Assembly: GCA_964480945.1 (NCBI GenBank)
Contig: CAYZRX010000005.1
Span: 1-64,000 of the forward strand
DNA length: 64,000 nt
Direction of reading: 5' to 3'
Source: VGWB01 sp964480945
GTDB lineage: Bacteria; Bacteroidota; Ignavibacteria; UBA10030
The notes under the pieces are model-generated. The model did no database searches, was not told where the DNA came from, and was given only the letters and a program-made list of their open reading frames with translations. This document shows positions 44,955-54,583 of the stretch, piece by piece (the first letter of the stretch is position 1; every line of letters begins with the position of its first letter). A program made the translations under genes and the position numbers.

Positions 44955-45681
44955 AGTATGGAGCATTATCCTGCTCCCGCACAGGGCCCCATAGACCTGT
45001 TTTTCCCCATATTTCGAAGGGAAGAAGGATGGCTCCCCGCAAAGCGTTGGCATTGAGATTGAGAGTTTCAGGATAGATTACGCAATCGCACCTTTTCCTT
45101 CGGAAGCGGCGCAAAGGGCCTGCATTTCAGAACCCAGAGCTTGATCGCCTCTTATCTAAGACCGGTGATTCCAACGAATTTCGGTAAGGATTGCAGTGTG
45201 CAATCGCACAATTGACCTCCCTCGCAGCCAACCGTCGAAGAGACAAATGCACTCCAAAGACCCGTTCGCTTCCGCACCTCTTGCTGATTCGCCGGTGACG
45301 TGTGTTCAACAGAGATTTCCGTATCTCACTGGTGTCTCCATTTTCTCTTGTCACTCGCAATACAAACCTTCCACTCACAACACATCGACAGCGCAATAAA
45401 AGGGGGTGAACGATAGAGGGAAATCAGCAATTACAAACAAAGGGGTCAATAAGTCTCCTCGGGCGTTCAGTGAGAGTTGTTGTGCACGCGCGTAAAGGAG
45501 TGCTGACTCGACCCATGCAGTATTATTGACTGTAGTGCCAGTGAGCGACAGCGGGGAAGCGTTGGTGGGGAACGGTTAGTGAGGAAAACTCGATGAGGAG
45601 GAGAGACTGTCACTATGAATCGTGATCGTCACACAATTCATTTCATTCTTCTACAACTCAAGACCGGTAAGGAGAAAGGCA
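44955..45681. other. 727-nt non-coding stretch
   Basis: Between the minus-strand leader element and the plus-strand tandem-repeat gene. Frames of 60-90 codons exist but show no family resemblance or ribosome site of note. The promoter of the tandem-repeat gene should lie in the last part. No hairpin terminator or repeat was recognised. Confidence 0.4.
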
Positions 45682-45756
45682 ATGCGCACCAAAACGATTC
45701 TCATGGTTTTGGCCCTCGTAGTACTGATCACGTCGCAGGCTGTGTCTCAGACACCG

Positions 45757-46497
45757 GCGCGGGAGTCGTTCAACTATTCGTTCACGACGATCGCCGGATT
45801 GGGAACAGCAAGCAACGGTTTCGGGGGACCCTGGGTGGTTGATCCAACTGCTGGCGGCGTCGAGGGCCTGGTTGCTATTTCGGGGTCACGGTTCAGCTAC
45901 GGGGATCTCAGTTACGACGTTGCACACGATACTGTCCACTTACAGATCGTGAAGAGCAACGCATGGTCTGACTTTCAGCGCTACAAACGCCCACTGGCCG
46001 CAGCGTGACCAAACACGGCGGGGGCGCACTACTGGGTCAGCTATTTACTCGACGTAAAAGACACCAACGTAGTAGGAAATACCTATTTCATGGTCAAGTT
46101 GTATGATGGCACAAACGAACGGATAGCCATCGGCAAAGGAGGCGGAGCTGATTCGCCGGTGTTCACCTGCGGCAGTGGTTGGCCTGGGAATGCAGGCGAC
46201 GATCTCTCCGCAACACCGGTCGCCGCAGGACCGGTATGGCTTGTCGTGCGGATCGACATGAATGGCAGCACCACGGAAGATCAAAGAACCTACATGTGGA
46301 TCAATCCGAATCCTGCCGGTCCGGAGCCGGACACAAGCACCGCGATCGTGAAGCGTAACTCGACGTTCCCGAACGGATTTGACATGATCGCGATAGAGTT
46401 CGGAGGCGACGGTGCCAATGTGCGGCTGGTCTTCGATGAAATCCACATCGCCACCAGCTTCGCTGATCTGAATGCATCCACCCCCGCAGGTACGGTA
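45757..46497 (+). repeat. Tandem module copy 1 (741 bp, 247 codons)
   Basis: The following 741 bp repeat it exactly in register. Within the pair, 45947-46157 is identical over 211 nt to the matching part of copy 2 and contains the TGA. The flanks differ at about two dozen sites. Confidence 0.9.
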
Positions 46498-47238
46498 GCG
46501 CGGGAGTCGTTCAACTATTCGTTCACGACGCTCGCCGGATTGGGAACAGCAAGCAACGGTTTCGGGGGACCCTGGGTGGTCGATCCAAGCGCTGGCGGTG
46601 TCGAGGGCCTGGTTGCTATTTCGGGGTCACGGTTCAGCTACGATGACCTCAGTTACGACGTTGCACACGATACTGTCCACCTGCAGGTCGTGAAGAGCAA
46701 CGCATGGTCTGACTTTCAGCGCTACAAACGCCCACTGGCCGCAGCGTGACCAAACACGGCGGGGGCGCACTACTGGGTCAGCTATTTACTCGACGTAAAA
46801 GACACCAACGTAGTAGGAAATACCTATTTCATGGTCAAGTTGTATGATGGCACAAACGAACGGATAGCCATCGGCAAAGGAGGCGGAGCTGATTCGCCCG
46901 TGTTCACCTGCGGCAGTGGTTGGCCCGGTGCTTCAGGCGATGATGTCTCCGCAACACCGATCGAAGCAGGACCGGTATGGCTTGTTGCGCGGATCGACAT
47001 GAATGGCAGCACTACGGAGGACCAAAGAACCTACATGTGGGTCAATCCGAATCCTGCCGGTCCGGAGCCGGACACAAGCACCGCGATCGTGAAACGTAAC
47101 TCGACGTTTCCGAACGGATTTGACATGATCGCGATAGAGTTCGGAGGTGACGGTGCAGATGTGCGCCTGGAATTCGATGAAATCTCCATTTCCCCCACCT
47201 TCGCGGGTCTTGCCACCGCCGTACCGTCCGAACCGAGC
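46498..47238 (+). repeat. Tandem module copy 2
   Basis: Second 741-bp unit in the same frame, diverging from copy 1 mainly near its end, where it merges into the linker before the T9SS sorting domain. Confidence 0.85.
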
Positions 47239-47559
47239 AGCGTTCCGGCCCAGTTTGCCCTCCTGCAAAACTACCCCAACCCCTTCAACCCGAGCACGAA
47301 GATCCTCTATACTCTGCAGGCGACCGGACAGGTTCGTCTCTCGGTCTATGACCTTCTCGGGAGGGAAGTGGCTGTGCTGGTAGACGCCGTTCAGCATGCA
47401 GGTGAGCATCAGGTTTCCTTCCAAGGACAAGGGCTCCCCAGCGGCGTGTACTTCTACAGGCTCCAGTCTGGTCAAGGGCTGATCACGAAGAAGATGGTGC
47501 TGATGAAGTAACGGAATTTCGAAACAGTATCATCGGCGAGAAATCGTCAATGGAATTCG

Positions 47560-47594
47560 GGGCCGGGCGAGCAGAGTATCGCCCGGCCCTTTTT
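47560..47594 (+). terminator. Rho-independent terminator after the tandem-module gene
   Basis: A perfect 11-bp stem GGGCCGGGCGA/TCGCCCGGCCC around an 8-nt loop, followed by TTTTT. It separates the tandem-module gene from GH74. Confidence 0.92.
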
Positions 47595-47713
47595 GCTTGA
47601 GATGTGTCCGAAGAATTGCATCGGCCGCGCAGAATCATGGAACAATCGTTGAACCCTGTCTCACTTACAACCCACGAGACGGAAAAAAAACTTCATCAAA
47701 GAAGCATACTGTC

Positions 47714-50038
47714 ATGACCTCGTTACGCAAGACACTTCTCAAAACGCTTCTCCTCGCCGCGCTCTTCCCTATAACGATTTCAGCGCAGAATGCGCCGTCA
47801 CAGACACTCACGTCCGCACCGTATCGCTGGAAGAACGTGCAGATTGTGGGAGGAGGGTTCGTCGACGGCATCGTATTTCACCCGACCGCCAGGGGGGTCT
47901 GCTATTACCGCACGGATATCGGCGGCGCTTACCGGAGAAACCCCGAAACGATGAGATGGGAGCCGCTGCTGGATTGGATTTCCTACGATGACCTGAACCT
48001 CATGGGAGTCGAGAGCATTGCGCTCGACCCCTCCGATCCCGACAGGCTCTATCTTGCGTGCGGCACCTATACCAATTCTCAGAAACCCGATGGTGCGATC
48101 CTTCGATCGGAAGATCGCGGCAGGACATTCAAACGCACAAATGTCCCCTTCAAGATGGGCGGCAACGAGAATGGCCGCGGGAACGGCGAGCGCATGGCCG
48201 TCGACCCGAATGATGGGAAGATCATCTACCTCGGAACGCGACACGCCGGTCTGTGGAGAAGCACAGACCGCGGAGAGACATGGCGCCGCGTCGAGAGTTT
48301 CCCGGACGTGACAGAGTATCCGCCGGCGAGTATTCAGAGCCAGGACAGCATTCGTTTCTGGCGGTGGCAGAACCAGGGGAGCGGGATCGTGTTTGTCATC
48401 TTTGACGGGCGAAGCGGAGCGCGCGGAAGCGCGAGCTCGACGATCTACACGGGCGTGTCCCTGAGCGGCCGTGAGAATCTCTTCCGCAGCACCGACGCAG
48501 GAACCACCTGGCATCCCGTTCCCAGACAGCCAATGCAGTACCGCCCCACCCACGCCGTGCTCGCTTCCAATGGAACGCTGAACCTCGCCTACGGCTCGAG
48601 CCCCGGACCATCACGTATGAGCAGTGGCGGAGTATGGAAGCTCAACACCGATAACGGCAAATGGACCGAGATCACGCCCTACAAACCCGATGCCGACAGG
48701 AAAAAGGGCTTCGGCTATGCCGCAGTTTCTGTCGACGCACATGATCCCAACACACTTATTGCGAGCTCGTTCGGGCGCTTCAGCGCCGCCGGGGAAGATG
48801 ATATTTTCCGCAGCATCGACGGCGGTCAAACGTGGGCGACTATCTTTGCCGGAGGGGGTACGTACGATTTCTCCCTTGCCCCTTACGTGGCTCAGACACC
48901 GGTTCATTGGCTCTTCGATATCGAAATCGATCCCGCCGATCCGAAGCACGCAATGTTCACTACGGGTTATGGCGGGTATGAAACGTTCAATTTGACGGAC
49001 GCCGATGCCGGCAAGCCAACAAAGTGGTGCGTGATGAGCACTGGCATCGAAGAGACCGTTGCTCTCGATCTTCTCAGCCCGCCAAAGGGCGCGCACCTGA
49101 TCTCTGCCATCGGCGACTACTGCGGCTTTGTGCATTGGGATTTGGATAGGCCCGCGCCTGAGGGTCATTTCGACAACCCGAGATTTGGCAACACGACAAG
49201 TCTGGCTTGTGCTGAGAAGAACCCAGATATGATCGTGCGTGTCGGCAGAACGTCACATCACAAACCCGGCCTCAACATCGGTTATTCCCTTGATGGCGGC
49301 AAGACGTGGCAGCCGACGGCTTCTATGCCCAACGCAGAGACGGGCCTCGGCTCAATTGCTGTAGCGTCGGATGGAGCCACGTGGGTCTGGGCACCGGATC
49401 CGATCTATCACTACCCTCGTTCGCCTGAACCGACCCCGGTCTGGCTGACGACTGATCGTGGTTCAACGTGGGTTCAATGTCAGGGAATTCCGCCGAATAC
49501 CCGTGTCATTGCGGACCGTGTCAAGCCGAAGCGGTTCTACGGGATGAACTTGTTCGAAGGGAAGTTTCTTGTCAGTACCGATGGAGGGGCACACTTCGCG
49601 GGGTGGCCGTTGAAGCTAGACGGCGGACCTCTTCCTCAACGAGGGAATAGAGGGGACAACCGCGGCGGGCAGGATCGCCTGTACGCCGCACCCGATCGCG
49701 AAGGAGATCTCTGGATTGCTGCCTTTGACGGGCTGTATCACTCCACCGATGAAGGGAAGACTTTCTCCGGAATCGAGGGCGTGGAGGAAATCCACGCGTT
49801 CGGATTCGGCAAGGGGGCGCCAAGAGCGAGCTATTCCGCACTCTACCTTGTCGGTATCGATCGAGGCGTTCGCGGTATCTTTCGTTCGGACGATATTGGA
49901 CGAACCTGGGTGCGCATCAACGACGATCAGCACCAGTGGGGATTGGTGCTTCAGATAACCGGCGATCCGAAGCTCTATGGACGTGTGTACGTCGGCACGC
50001 ACGGGCGCGGAATTCTCTATGGCGACCCGGTGAAATAG
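47714..50038 (+). CDS. GH74 endo-xyloglucanase
   Basis: A 774-residue secreted enzyme with two seven-bladed beta-propellers, which cleaves the beta-1,4-glucan backbone of xyloglucan. Both catalytic aspartate motifs are present: CYYRTDIGGAYRR near the N-terminus and ISAIGDYCGFVHWDLD in the middle. Asp-box-like repeats occur throughout (STDRGETW, STDAGTTW, SIDGGQTW, STDEGKTF). The signal peptide ends TISAQN; the ATG at 47714 is chosen for that. No T9SS tail or CBM is present, so the periplasm or secretion by another route is possible. It stands alone on the plus strand facing the minus-strand xyloglucan-type hydrolases. Confidence 0.94.
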   Translation: MTSLRKTLLKTLLLAALFPITISAQNAPSQTLTSAPYRWKNVQIVGGGFVDGIVFHPTARGVCYYRTDIGGAYRRNPETMRWEPLLDWISYDDLNLMGVESIALDPSDPDRLYLACGTYTNSQKPDGAILRSEDRGRTFKRTNVPFKMGGNENGRGNGERMAVDPNDGKIIYLGTRHAGLWRSTDRGETWRRVESFPDVTEYPPASIQSQDSIRFWRWQNQGSGIVFVIFDGRSGARGSASSTIYTGVSLSGRENLFRSTDAGTTWHPVPRQPMQYRPTHAVLASNGTLNLAYGSSPGPSRMSSGGVWKLNTDNGKWTEITPYKPDADRKKGFGYAAVSVDAHDPNTLIASSFGRFSAAGEDDIFRSIDGGQTWATIFAGGGTYDFSLAPYVAQTPVHWLFDIEIDPADPKHAMFTTGYGGYETFNLTDADAGKPTKWCVMSTGIEETVALDLLSPPKGAHLISAIGDYCGFVHWDLDRPAPEGHFDNPRFGNTTSLACAEKNPDMIVRVGRTSHHKPGLNIGYSLDGGKTWQPTASMPNAETGLGSIAVASDGATWVWAPDPIYHYPRSPEPTPVWLTTDRGSTWVQCQGIPPNTRVIADRVKPKRFYGMNLFEGKFLVSTDGGAHFAGWPLKLDGGPLPQRGNRGDNRGGQDRLYAAPDREGDLWIAAFDGLYHSTDEGKTFSGIEGVEEIHAFGFGKGAPRASYSALYLVGIDRGVRGIFRSDDIGRTWVRINDDQHQWGLVLQITGDPKLYGRVYVGTHGRGILYGDPVK

Positions 50039-50043
50039 CACGG

Positions 50044-50067
50044 GACGGGGAGTCGAGAAACCCCGTC
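50044..50067. terminator. Possible bidirectional hairpin between convergent genes
   Basis: GACGGGG/CCCCGTC is a 7-bp perfect stem with a 10-nt loop, just after the GH74 stop and before the convergent gene's stop. No T-run follows on either strand, so it is only a candidate. Confidence 0.3.
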
Positions 50068-50136
50068 GATGGGGTCTTCCGTCGTGCGACCGGCGGTGCT
50101 TGAAGTGTAAGAGAGCGCCCTCGTTTATACTTCCCT

Positions 50137-52077
50137 TCACTTAATCAATACCATCATCTTCGTCCCTCTGTACCCCTCCGTCTGCAGGTTGAAGAAGTAC
50201 ACTCCGCTCGACAGACTCGTCCCCTCGAAGGGGACGTCATAGGTACCTGCTTTTTGCCTCTCCTTGTCCACAAGCGTGGCGATTTTCCGTCCCATGACAT
50301 CGTACACCCTTAACGTCACCGTACTCGCTTTTGGAAGTGAGTACGAGATAGTGGTCCGGGGATTGAATGGATTGGGGAAGTTCTGCTGCAGCTTGAACTG
50401 CTCAACAATTCCCGCAGCGTTTCCCTCGACCGAAGAGATAAGCCGACTACCATTATCGATCAGGACGAATTCCACGGATCGCGCAGGCGACGCAAGCCTG
50501 ATCTCATTTTCGATCGGATACGCCCACGCCGGAATGTTAGCCAGACTATCGAGCGGTCCCCACGTTGCGCCGGTCGGTCCATAGCCGTTGATCACGACGG
50601 CCTGCGGCCATTGGCTCTTGTCAATACCGGTCAGCGTAAACGCATAGAACTTCTGACCGACACCGATGTTGCTCGGATCTACCTTCACCACATAATCGGC
50701 CGACCCTTTGTTCACAAGGACGACGCCTGTGTGTCCAGAGGAGTACCTCGTAGCGTATGCCAAAATATCGTTATTCCCGCCGGAAGATGTGCTTATTGCG
50801 TGATCTCCGACGAACCGTTGCATGTAGGTGAGGTAATAGAAATCGGGTCTAGGATTCCAAGGCGGAATGCTGGAGTTGCTTCCATAATAGAACATGCCGT
50901 CACTTTCCCAGTTGGCCACAAGCCAGCGTGCGGACATGCCGAAATTATTGTTCATCATCTCACCGAGCAAGACAACTGCCTGCATTCCGTTCGCAATGGA
51001 GGTCTTCGCATCATCCGGCCCGCCGCAATTCCACTCGGTCACTGCAACCGGTTTGGGAGAAGCTTGCTTCGCCGCAATGTCCTGCCGGATGAACGAAATG
51101 TTCTGGTCGATGGCGGTACGAGCCTCATTCAGCTGACTCTTGATAGTCGTTTTACTATTGCCAAAGTAGTTGTGCATGACATAGAAATCGGCCGAATCTC
51201 CCACTTCTCTGAAAAACCCATCGTTCCATTTTTGATTGGCAACGTCCCAATCATTTGTGGCGTCGAAATGAAGAATCTGGCCTCCGATGTACACGGTGGC
51301 CCCTACCTCCGCAGCGGCAGCTCTCATCGAGTCTGCAAAAACCTTGAAATGCTTCCCGTACAACTCGCCGGTTATTGTGTCCGGCTGCCCATCTTGGTTC
51401 GTTGAGCGGTCGATCCACCAGCCAGCCTCCCAGGGACCGGCGTTTTCATTACCGATTTCCCAGAACTCGGTCCGGCCTCCATCATAGCGCACCCAATCAG
51501 CGGCATAGTGAGCGGCCTGTGCAACGGGATTCGCACTCGTGCCATACCGCGCGTAACCATAATTAACGGTGATGAGTCCTTGACACCCCAGCTGGCTGCA
51601 GAGGTCATAATACTGATCGACCGTAAGTGAATACCACGATCCAATCTGAGGATGGAACTGACCTTTCGACCAAGTGACCGTCCTCGTATCGTAGCTGTAC
51701 GCAGAGTCGGGCAAATCGCCGGGGTCCCCATCCCAAAAATAAATATCGGACCAGCTACCGCCCGGAAAGCGAATGAGGGTGGGAGATAGGAACTGAAGAT
51801 GGTTCACCAGCGTGGTGTTGTTGACGTTCTGCGATACCCAGACGGCAACGGCATTCCCAAAGAGATAATTAGAGACTTCGCCGAGCGTGTCCGCTCCGTT
51901 GAGAGTGACAGTAACCGTCGGAGTCGCGGTCGTCTTCGACATATCCACGGAGACAGGAGCGGTCGTGTATTTCGGATAATAGTCCTCGAGAAAGCAATTC
52001 GAGCTTTGCTGCGCAAGGACAGGAACCGCAAAGGTGGAAAGCGCAATCCAGACCGCAAGCATTTGCCCGATTTCCAT
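50137..52077 (-). CDS. Clan GH-A glycoside hydrolase (arabinofuranosidase/GH44-like look) with T9SS domain
   Basis: A 646-residue secreted enzyme. After the signal peptide (to VLAQ) comes a TIM barrel opening with LFGNAVAVW and FLSPTLIRFPGGSWSDI. The acid/base glutamate is E211 in WEIGNENAG and the nucleophile E348 in AVTEWNCGG. A C-terminal beta-sandwich and a T9SS sorting domain follow (NFPNPFNPRTTI to KMMVLIK). The RFPGGS segment resembles GH51 arabinofuranosidases and GH44 endoglucanases; I cannot choose. GGAGGAG precedes the ATG. It is the last gene of the minus-strand GH31-GH31-GH2 run, 12 nt behind GH2, which suggests a role on xyloglucan or arabinan side chains. Confidence 0.78.
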   Translation of the reverse strand: MEIGQMLAVWIALSTFAVPVLAQQSSNCFLEDYYPKYTTAPVSVDMSKTTATPTVTVTLNGADTLGEVSNYLFGNAVAVWVSQNVNNTTLVNHLQFLSPTLIRFPGGSWSDIYFWDGDPGDLPDSAYSYDTRTVTWSKGQFHPQIGSWYSLTVDQYYDLCSQLGCQGLITVNYGYARYGTSANPVAQAAHYAADWVRYDGGRTEFWEIGNENAGPWEAGWWIDRSTNQDGQPDTITGELYGKHFKVFADSMRAAAAEVGATVYIGGQILHFDATNDWDVANQKWNDGFFREVGDSADFYVMHNYFGNSKTTIKSQLNEARTAIDQNISFIRQDIAAKQASPKPVAVTEWNCGGPDDAKTSIANGMQAVVLLGEMMNNNFGMSARWLVANWESDGMFYYGSNSSIPPWNPRPDFYYLTYMQRFVGDHAISTSSGGNNDILAYATRYSSGHTGVVLVNKGSADYVVKVDPSNIGVGQKFYAFTLTGIDKSQWPQAVVINGYGPTGATWGPLDSLANIPAWAYPIENEIRLASPARSVEFVLIDNGSRLISSVEGNAAGIVEQFKLQQNFPNPFNPRTTISYSLPKASTVTLRVYDVMGRKIATLVDKERQKAGTYDVPFEGTSLSSGVYFFNLQTEGYRGTKMMVLIK

Positions 52078-52089
52078 CGCTCCTCCATC

Positions 52090-54552
52090 CTATTCCATCT
52101 CTTTCGTATCAATAACGATCGTCGAACCTTCCAATCCATCGGACGAAGCTTTCAAAGCAATACGGCCGGACTTGTCCGTAGATTGAACCACAACCAAACA
52201 CATGCCGTTGAATGTCTTCCGCCTATCTGCTTTGAACGGCTCGAGACTTGTCTGAAGACCATTGTCGACGCCTGCTATCGTCCCTTCACCGGAAAGAGTG
52301 AGTTGAACCAAGTTGTCGGCCGTGGGCACCATTGTTCCCCCTTCATCCATAATCCTCACGGTGACAAAGGAGAGATCCCTTCCATCCGCCGCGATCGTGC
52401 TTCTGTCGGCTTCCAGCGTAATCTTTGCAGGCGGCCCGGCGGTCTTGACCTCTTTCGCGAGGATCACGTTCCCCGCGGTCCGGCCAATCGCCTTCAGGAC
52501 CCCAGGCTCAAACGTCACACGCCAAGCAAGGTGCAGCTCATCCCCGACCTTCTTCCGCGTGCCGAGCGACCGACCGTTGAGGAACAGCTCAACTTCGTCA
52601 CAGTTCGTATACGCCCAGACATCAATCACATCTCCCCTTTTCCAATTCCAGTGAGGGAAAATATGGAGCACCGGTTTGTCGGTCCATTCGCTTTGGTACA
52701 TGTAATAGGCGTCCTTTGGGAATCCGGCCAGGTCCACGATACCGAAATACGAGCTGCGGGAAGGCCACCCGTACGGCGTCGGCTCTCCCAGGTAATCGAA
52801 GCCGGTCCAAATGAACATGCCGGAGAGGAAGTCATACTTCTTCATGATTTTCCACGTCTCCTCGTGCGTTGAGCCCCAGGGGGTGCTGCAGTTGTCGTAC
52901 GAGGAGCAGGTGTTGTCGGGGTTCCCCTTGTCGAACGGCTTGTCCCAGCGCTCCGGCCATCGGCGAATGCTGTCCGACGGCATATTGTAGTGGCCGCGTG
53001 TCGCCAGCGCAGACACCGTCTCCGTGCCGAGGAATTTCTTGCCGGGAAAATTCTTGGGGAAATCCGGAAATTTCTCAAGGCTGTAGTTGAGGCCGACGAG
53101 GTCCAGAGCGCCGGATCGTATCAGGGGATTCGACGGATCCGTGTCATTACAGGCTGAGGTAATCGGTCGGGTCGGGTCGAGGGACTTCACCAGTCCCGCC
53201 AGCTCCTTCGCAATCGCGATGCCGATGCCGGCGTTCTTGTCCCACTGCTCGTTCACCTCGTTCCCAATGCTCCACATAAACACGCTGGGATGGTTCCTAT
53301 CGCGGACGACCATATCCTGCAAGTCCTGCCGATGCCACGCGTCCCAGTCGAGCGCATAGTCGAATTCCGTTTTCTTCGTCTTCCACATATCGAACGCTTC
53401 ATCCAGCACGATGAAACCCATCTTGTCGCACAGATCCAGAAGCTCCGGCGCAGGAGGGTTGTGAGAGGTACGGATGCCGTTCACCCCCATCCCCTTCAGA
53501 ATCTCAAGCTGACGCTCGATCGCACGCGTGTTGACGGCCGCACCAAGGCATCCGAGATCGTGGTGATCGCACACGCCGTTGATCTTCACGTGCTTGCCGT
53601 TCAAGTAGAATCCTTTGTCGCTGTCAAAGACGAATGTGCGGATTCCAAATGGGGTTTCGTAGTCGTCGAGTATCTTGCCTTCTACCTCGACCGTTGTCAC
53701 TGCCGTATAGAGTCTCGGATTCTCAAGCGACCACAGAACAGGATTCTCCACAGCAAGAGTCTGAACGACATCAGAGACCGAGCTCTTCGGCGCAACACCC
53801 TCAGTCGACTCAGTGCTTATTTCTTTTTTGTCACTATCCAACAAGACGGTCTTGAGAACGAACTTCTGGTCCCGCGCAGAAGCGTTCCTGATCTTTGTCG
53901 CAATCGAGACCTTCGCCGAGCCCTCGGTCACTTCCGGCGTCGTGACGAAGGTACCCCAGTGGTCGACGAACACTTTCTCTGTCGTTACCAGCCATACGTT
54001 TCTGTAGATCCCCGACCCGGAGTACCATCGGGAATTCGGCTGCTGCGAATTGTCGACTTTGACGGCCAGGACATTAGGTTCTGTTCCGTACTTCAGAAAC
54101 GGGTTTAATTCATAACGAAACGAGCTGTAACCGTACGGCCGCTTGCCGAGGTAATGACCGTTGATCCATACCTCGCTGTTTCTGTAGACTCCATCGAATT
54201 CGATCGCCACCACCTTCCCTTCGTCCGATTGGGGAATCCTGAACGTCTTCCGGTACCATCCGACGCCACCCGGCAAAGCTCCTCCCCCCGGCGTGGCAGG
54301 GTTGTCCTGGCTGAAGTCTCCTTCGATGCTCCAATCGTGGGGCAGGTCGAGACTGCGCCATTGCGAATCGTCAAATCGAGGCTCCTGCGCGCCGGCCAGA
54401 TCATTGAGGTGGAATTTCCAGCCGTTGTCGAAATTCTCTATCCTTGTGACTTTTGAGAGAGGGGAGCTGCACGACACACAGAAGACAGCTAAGAGAATGA
54501 GAAGAGAGAAGGAATACGGGAAACTAGTCCCCTTTCGGATCAGTGAGTTCAT
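52090..54552 (-). CDS. GH2 beta-galactosidase-type exo-hydrolase
   Basis: An 820-residue secreted GH2 enzyme with the family's domain order: jelly-roll sugar-binding domain (FDNGWKFHLND, LPHDWSIEGDF, GVGWYRKTF), Ig-like domain, TIM barrel with acid/base E432 in WSIGNEVNEQW and nucleophile E511 in LGTETVSALATRGHY, then C-terminal beta-domains (DUF4982-like at about 630-700). The N-terminus ends VFCVSCSS, a possible lipoprotein site with an imperfect lipobox. Likely removes galactose from xyloglucan side chains. AAGGA lies 9 nt before the ATG at 54552. It is 31 nt downstream of a GH31 gene and 12 nt upstream of the clan GH-A gene. Confidence 0.9.
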   Translation of the reverse strand: MNSLIRKGTSFPYSFSLLILLAVFCVSCSSPLSKVTRIENFDNGWKFHLNDLAGAQEPRFDDSQWRSLDLPHDWSIEGDFSQDNPATPGGGALPGGVGWYRKTFRIPQSDEGKVVAIEFDGVYRNSEVWINGHYLGKRPYGYSSFRYELNPFLKYGTEPNVLAVKVDNSQQPNSRWYSGSGIYRNVWLVTTEKVFVDHWGTFVTTPEVTEGSAKVSIATKIRNASARDQKFVLKTVLLDSDKKEISTESTEGVAPKSSVSDVVQTLAVENPVLWSLENPRLYTAVTTVEVEGKILDDYETPFGIRTFVFDSDKGFYLNGKHVKINGVCDHHDLGCLGAAVNTRAIERQLEILKGMGVNGIRTSHNPPAPELLDLCDKMGFIVLDEAFDMWKTKKTEFDYALDWDAWHRQDLQDMVVRDRNHPSVFMWSIGNEVNEQWDKNAGIGIAIAKELAGLVKSLDPTRPITSACNDTDPSNPLIRSGALDLVGLNYSLEKFPDFPKNFPGKKFLGTETVSALATRGHYNMPSDSIRRWPERWDKPFDKGNPDNTCSSYDNCSTPWGSTHEETWKIMKKYDFLSGMFIWTGFDYLGEPTPYGWPSRSSYFGIVDLAGFPKDAYYMYQSEWTDKPVLHIFPHWNWKRGDVIDVWAYTNCDEVELFLNGRSLGTRKKVGDELHLAWRVTFEPGVLKAIGRTAGNVILAKEVKTAGPPAKITLEADRSTIAADGRDLSFVTVRIMDEGGTMVPTADNLVQLTLSGEGTIAGVDNGLQTSLEPFKADRRKTFNGMCLVVVQSTDKSGRIALKASSDGLEGSTIVIDTKEME

Positions 54553-54583
54553 CGGTAGTATTCCTTATGGGTTATCCCAGTTG

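Larger units (their letters stand above)
45682..47511 (+). pseudogene. T9SS-secreted two-module lectin-like protein interrupted by two in-frame TGA codons
   Basis: One reading frame of 610 codons. A perfect AAGGAG lies 7 nt before the ATG; the signal peptide is MRTKTILMVLALVVLITSQA. Two 247-residue modules with a concanavalin-A/LamG-like look follow (FGGPWVVDP, HYWVSYLLDV, YMWINPNPAG). A T9SS sorting domain closes it (NYPNPFNPSTKI to KKMVLMK). TGA codons stop the frame at 46006-46008 and 46747-46749, the same position in each module, where the frame continues PNTAGAHYWVSYL. Conventional callers would see three pieces (45682-46008, 46090-46749, 46831-47511). The likeliest ancestral codon is TGG (Trp). 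It may be a pseudogene, a recoded gene or an assembly error; the terminator and start signals are intact. Confidence 0.75.

Noticed and set aside
44655..45053. A 132-codon minus-strand frame upstream of the TIM-barrel gene
   Set aside because: It lies in a different frame from both the conserved leader ORF and the paralogue remnant and shows no domain.
45682..47511. Selenocysteine insertion as explanation for the in-frame TGA codons
   Set aside because: The position follows an Ala-rich stretch in a lectin-like module with no redox motif, and no hairpin of SECIS type is evident right after either TGA.
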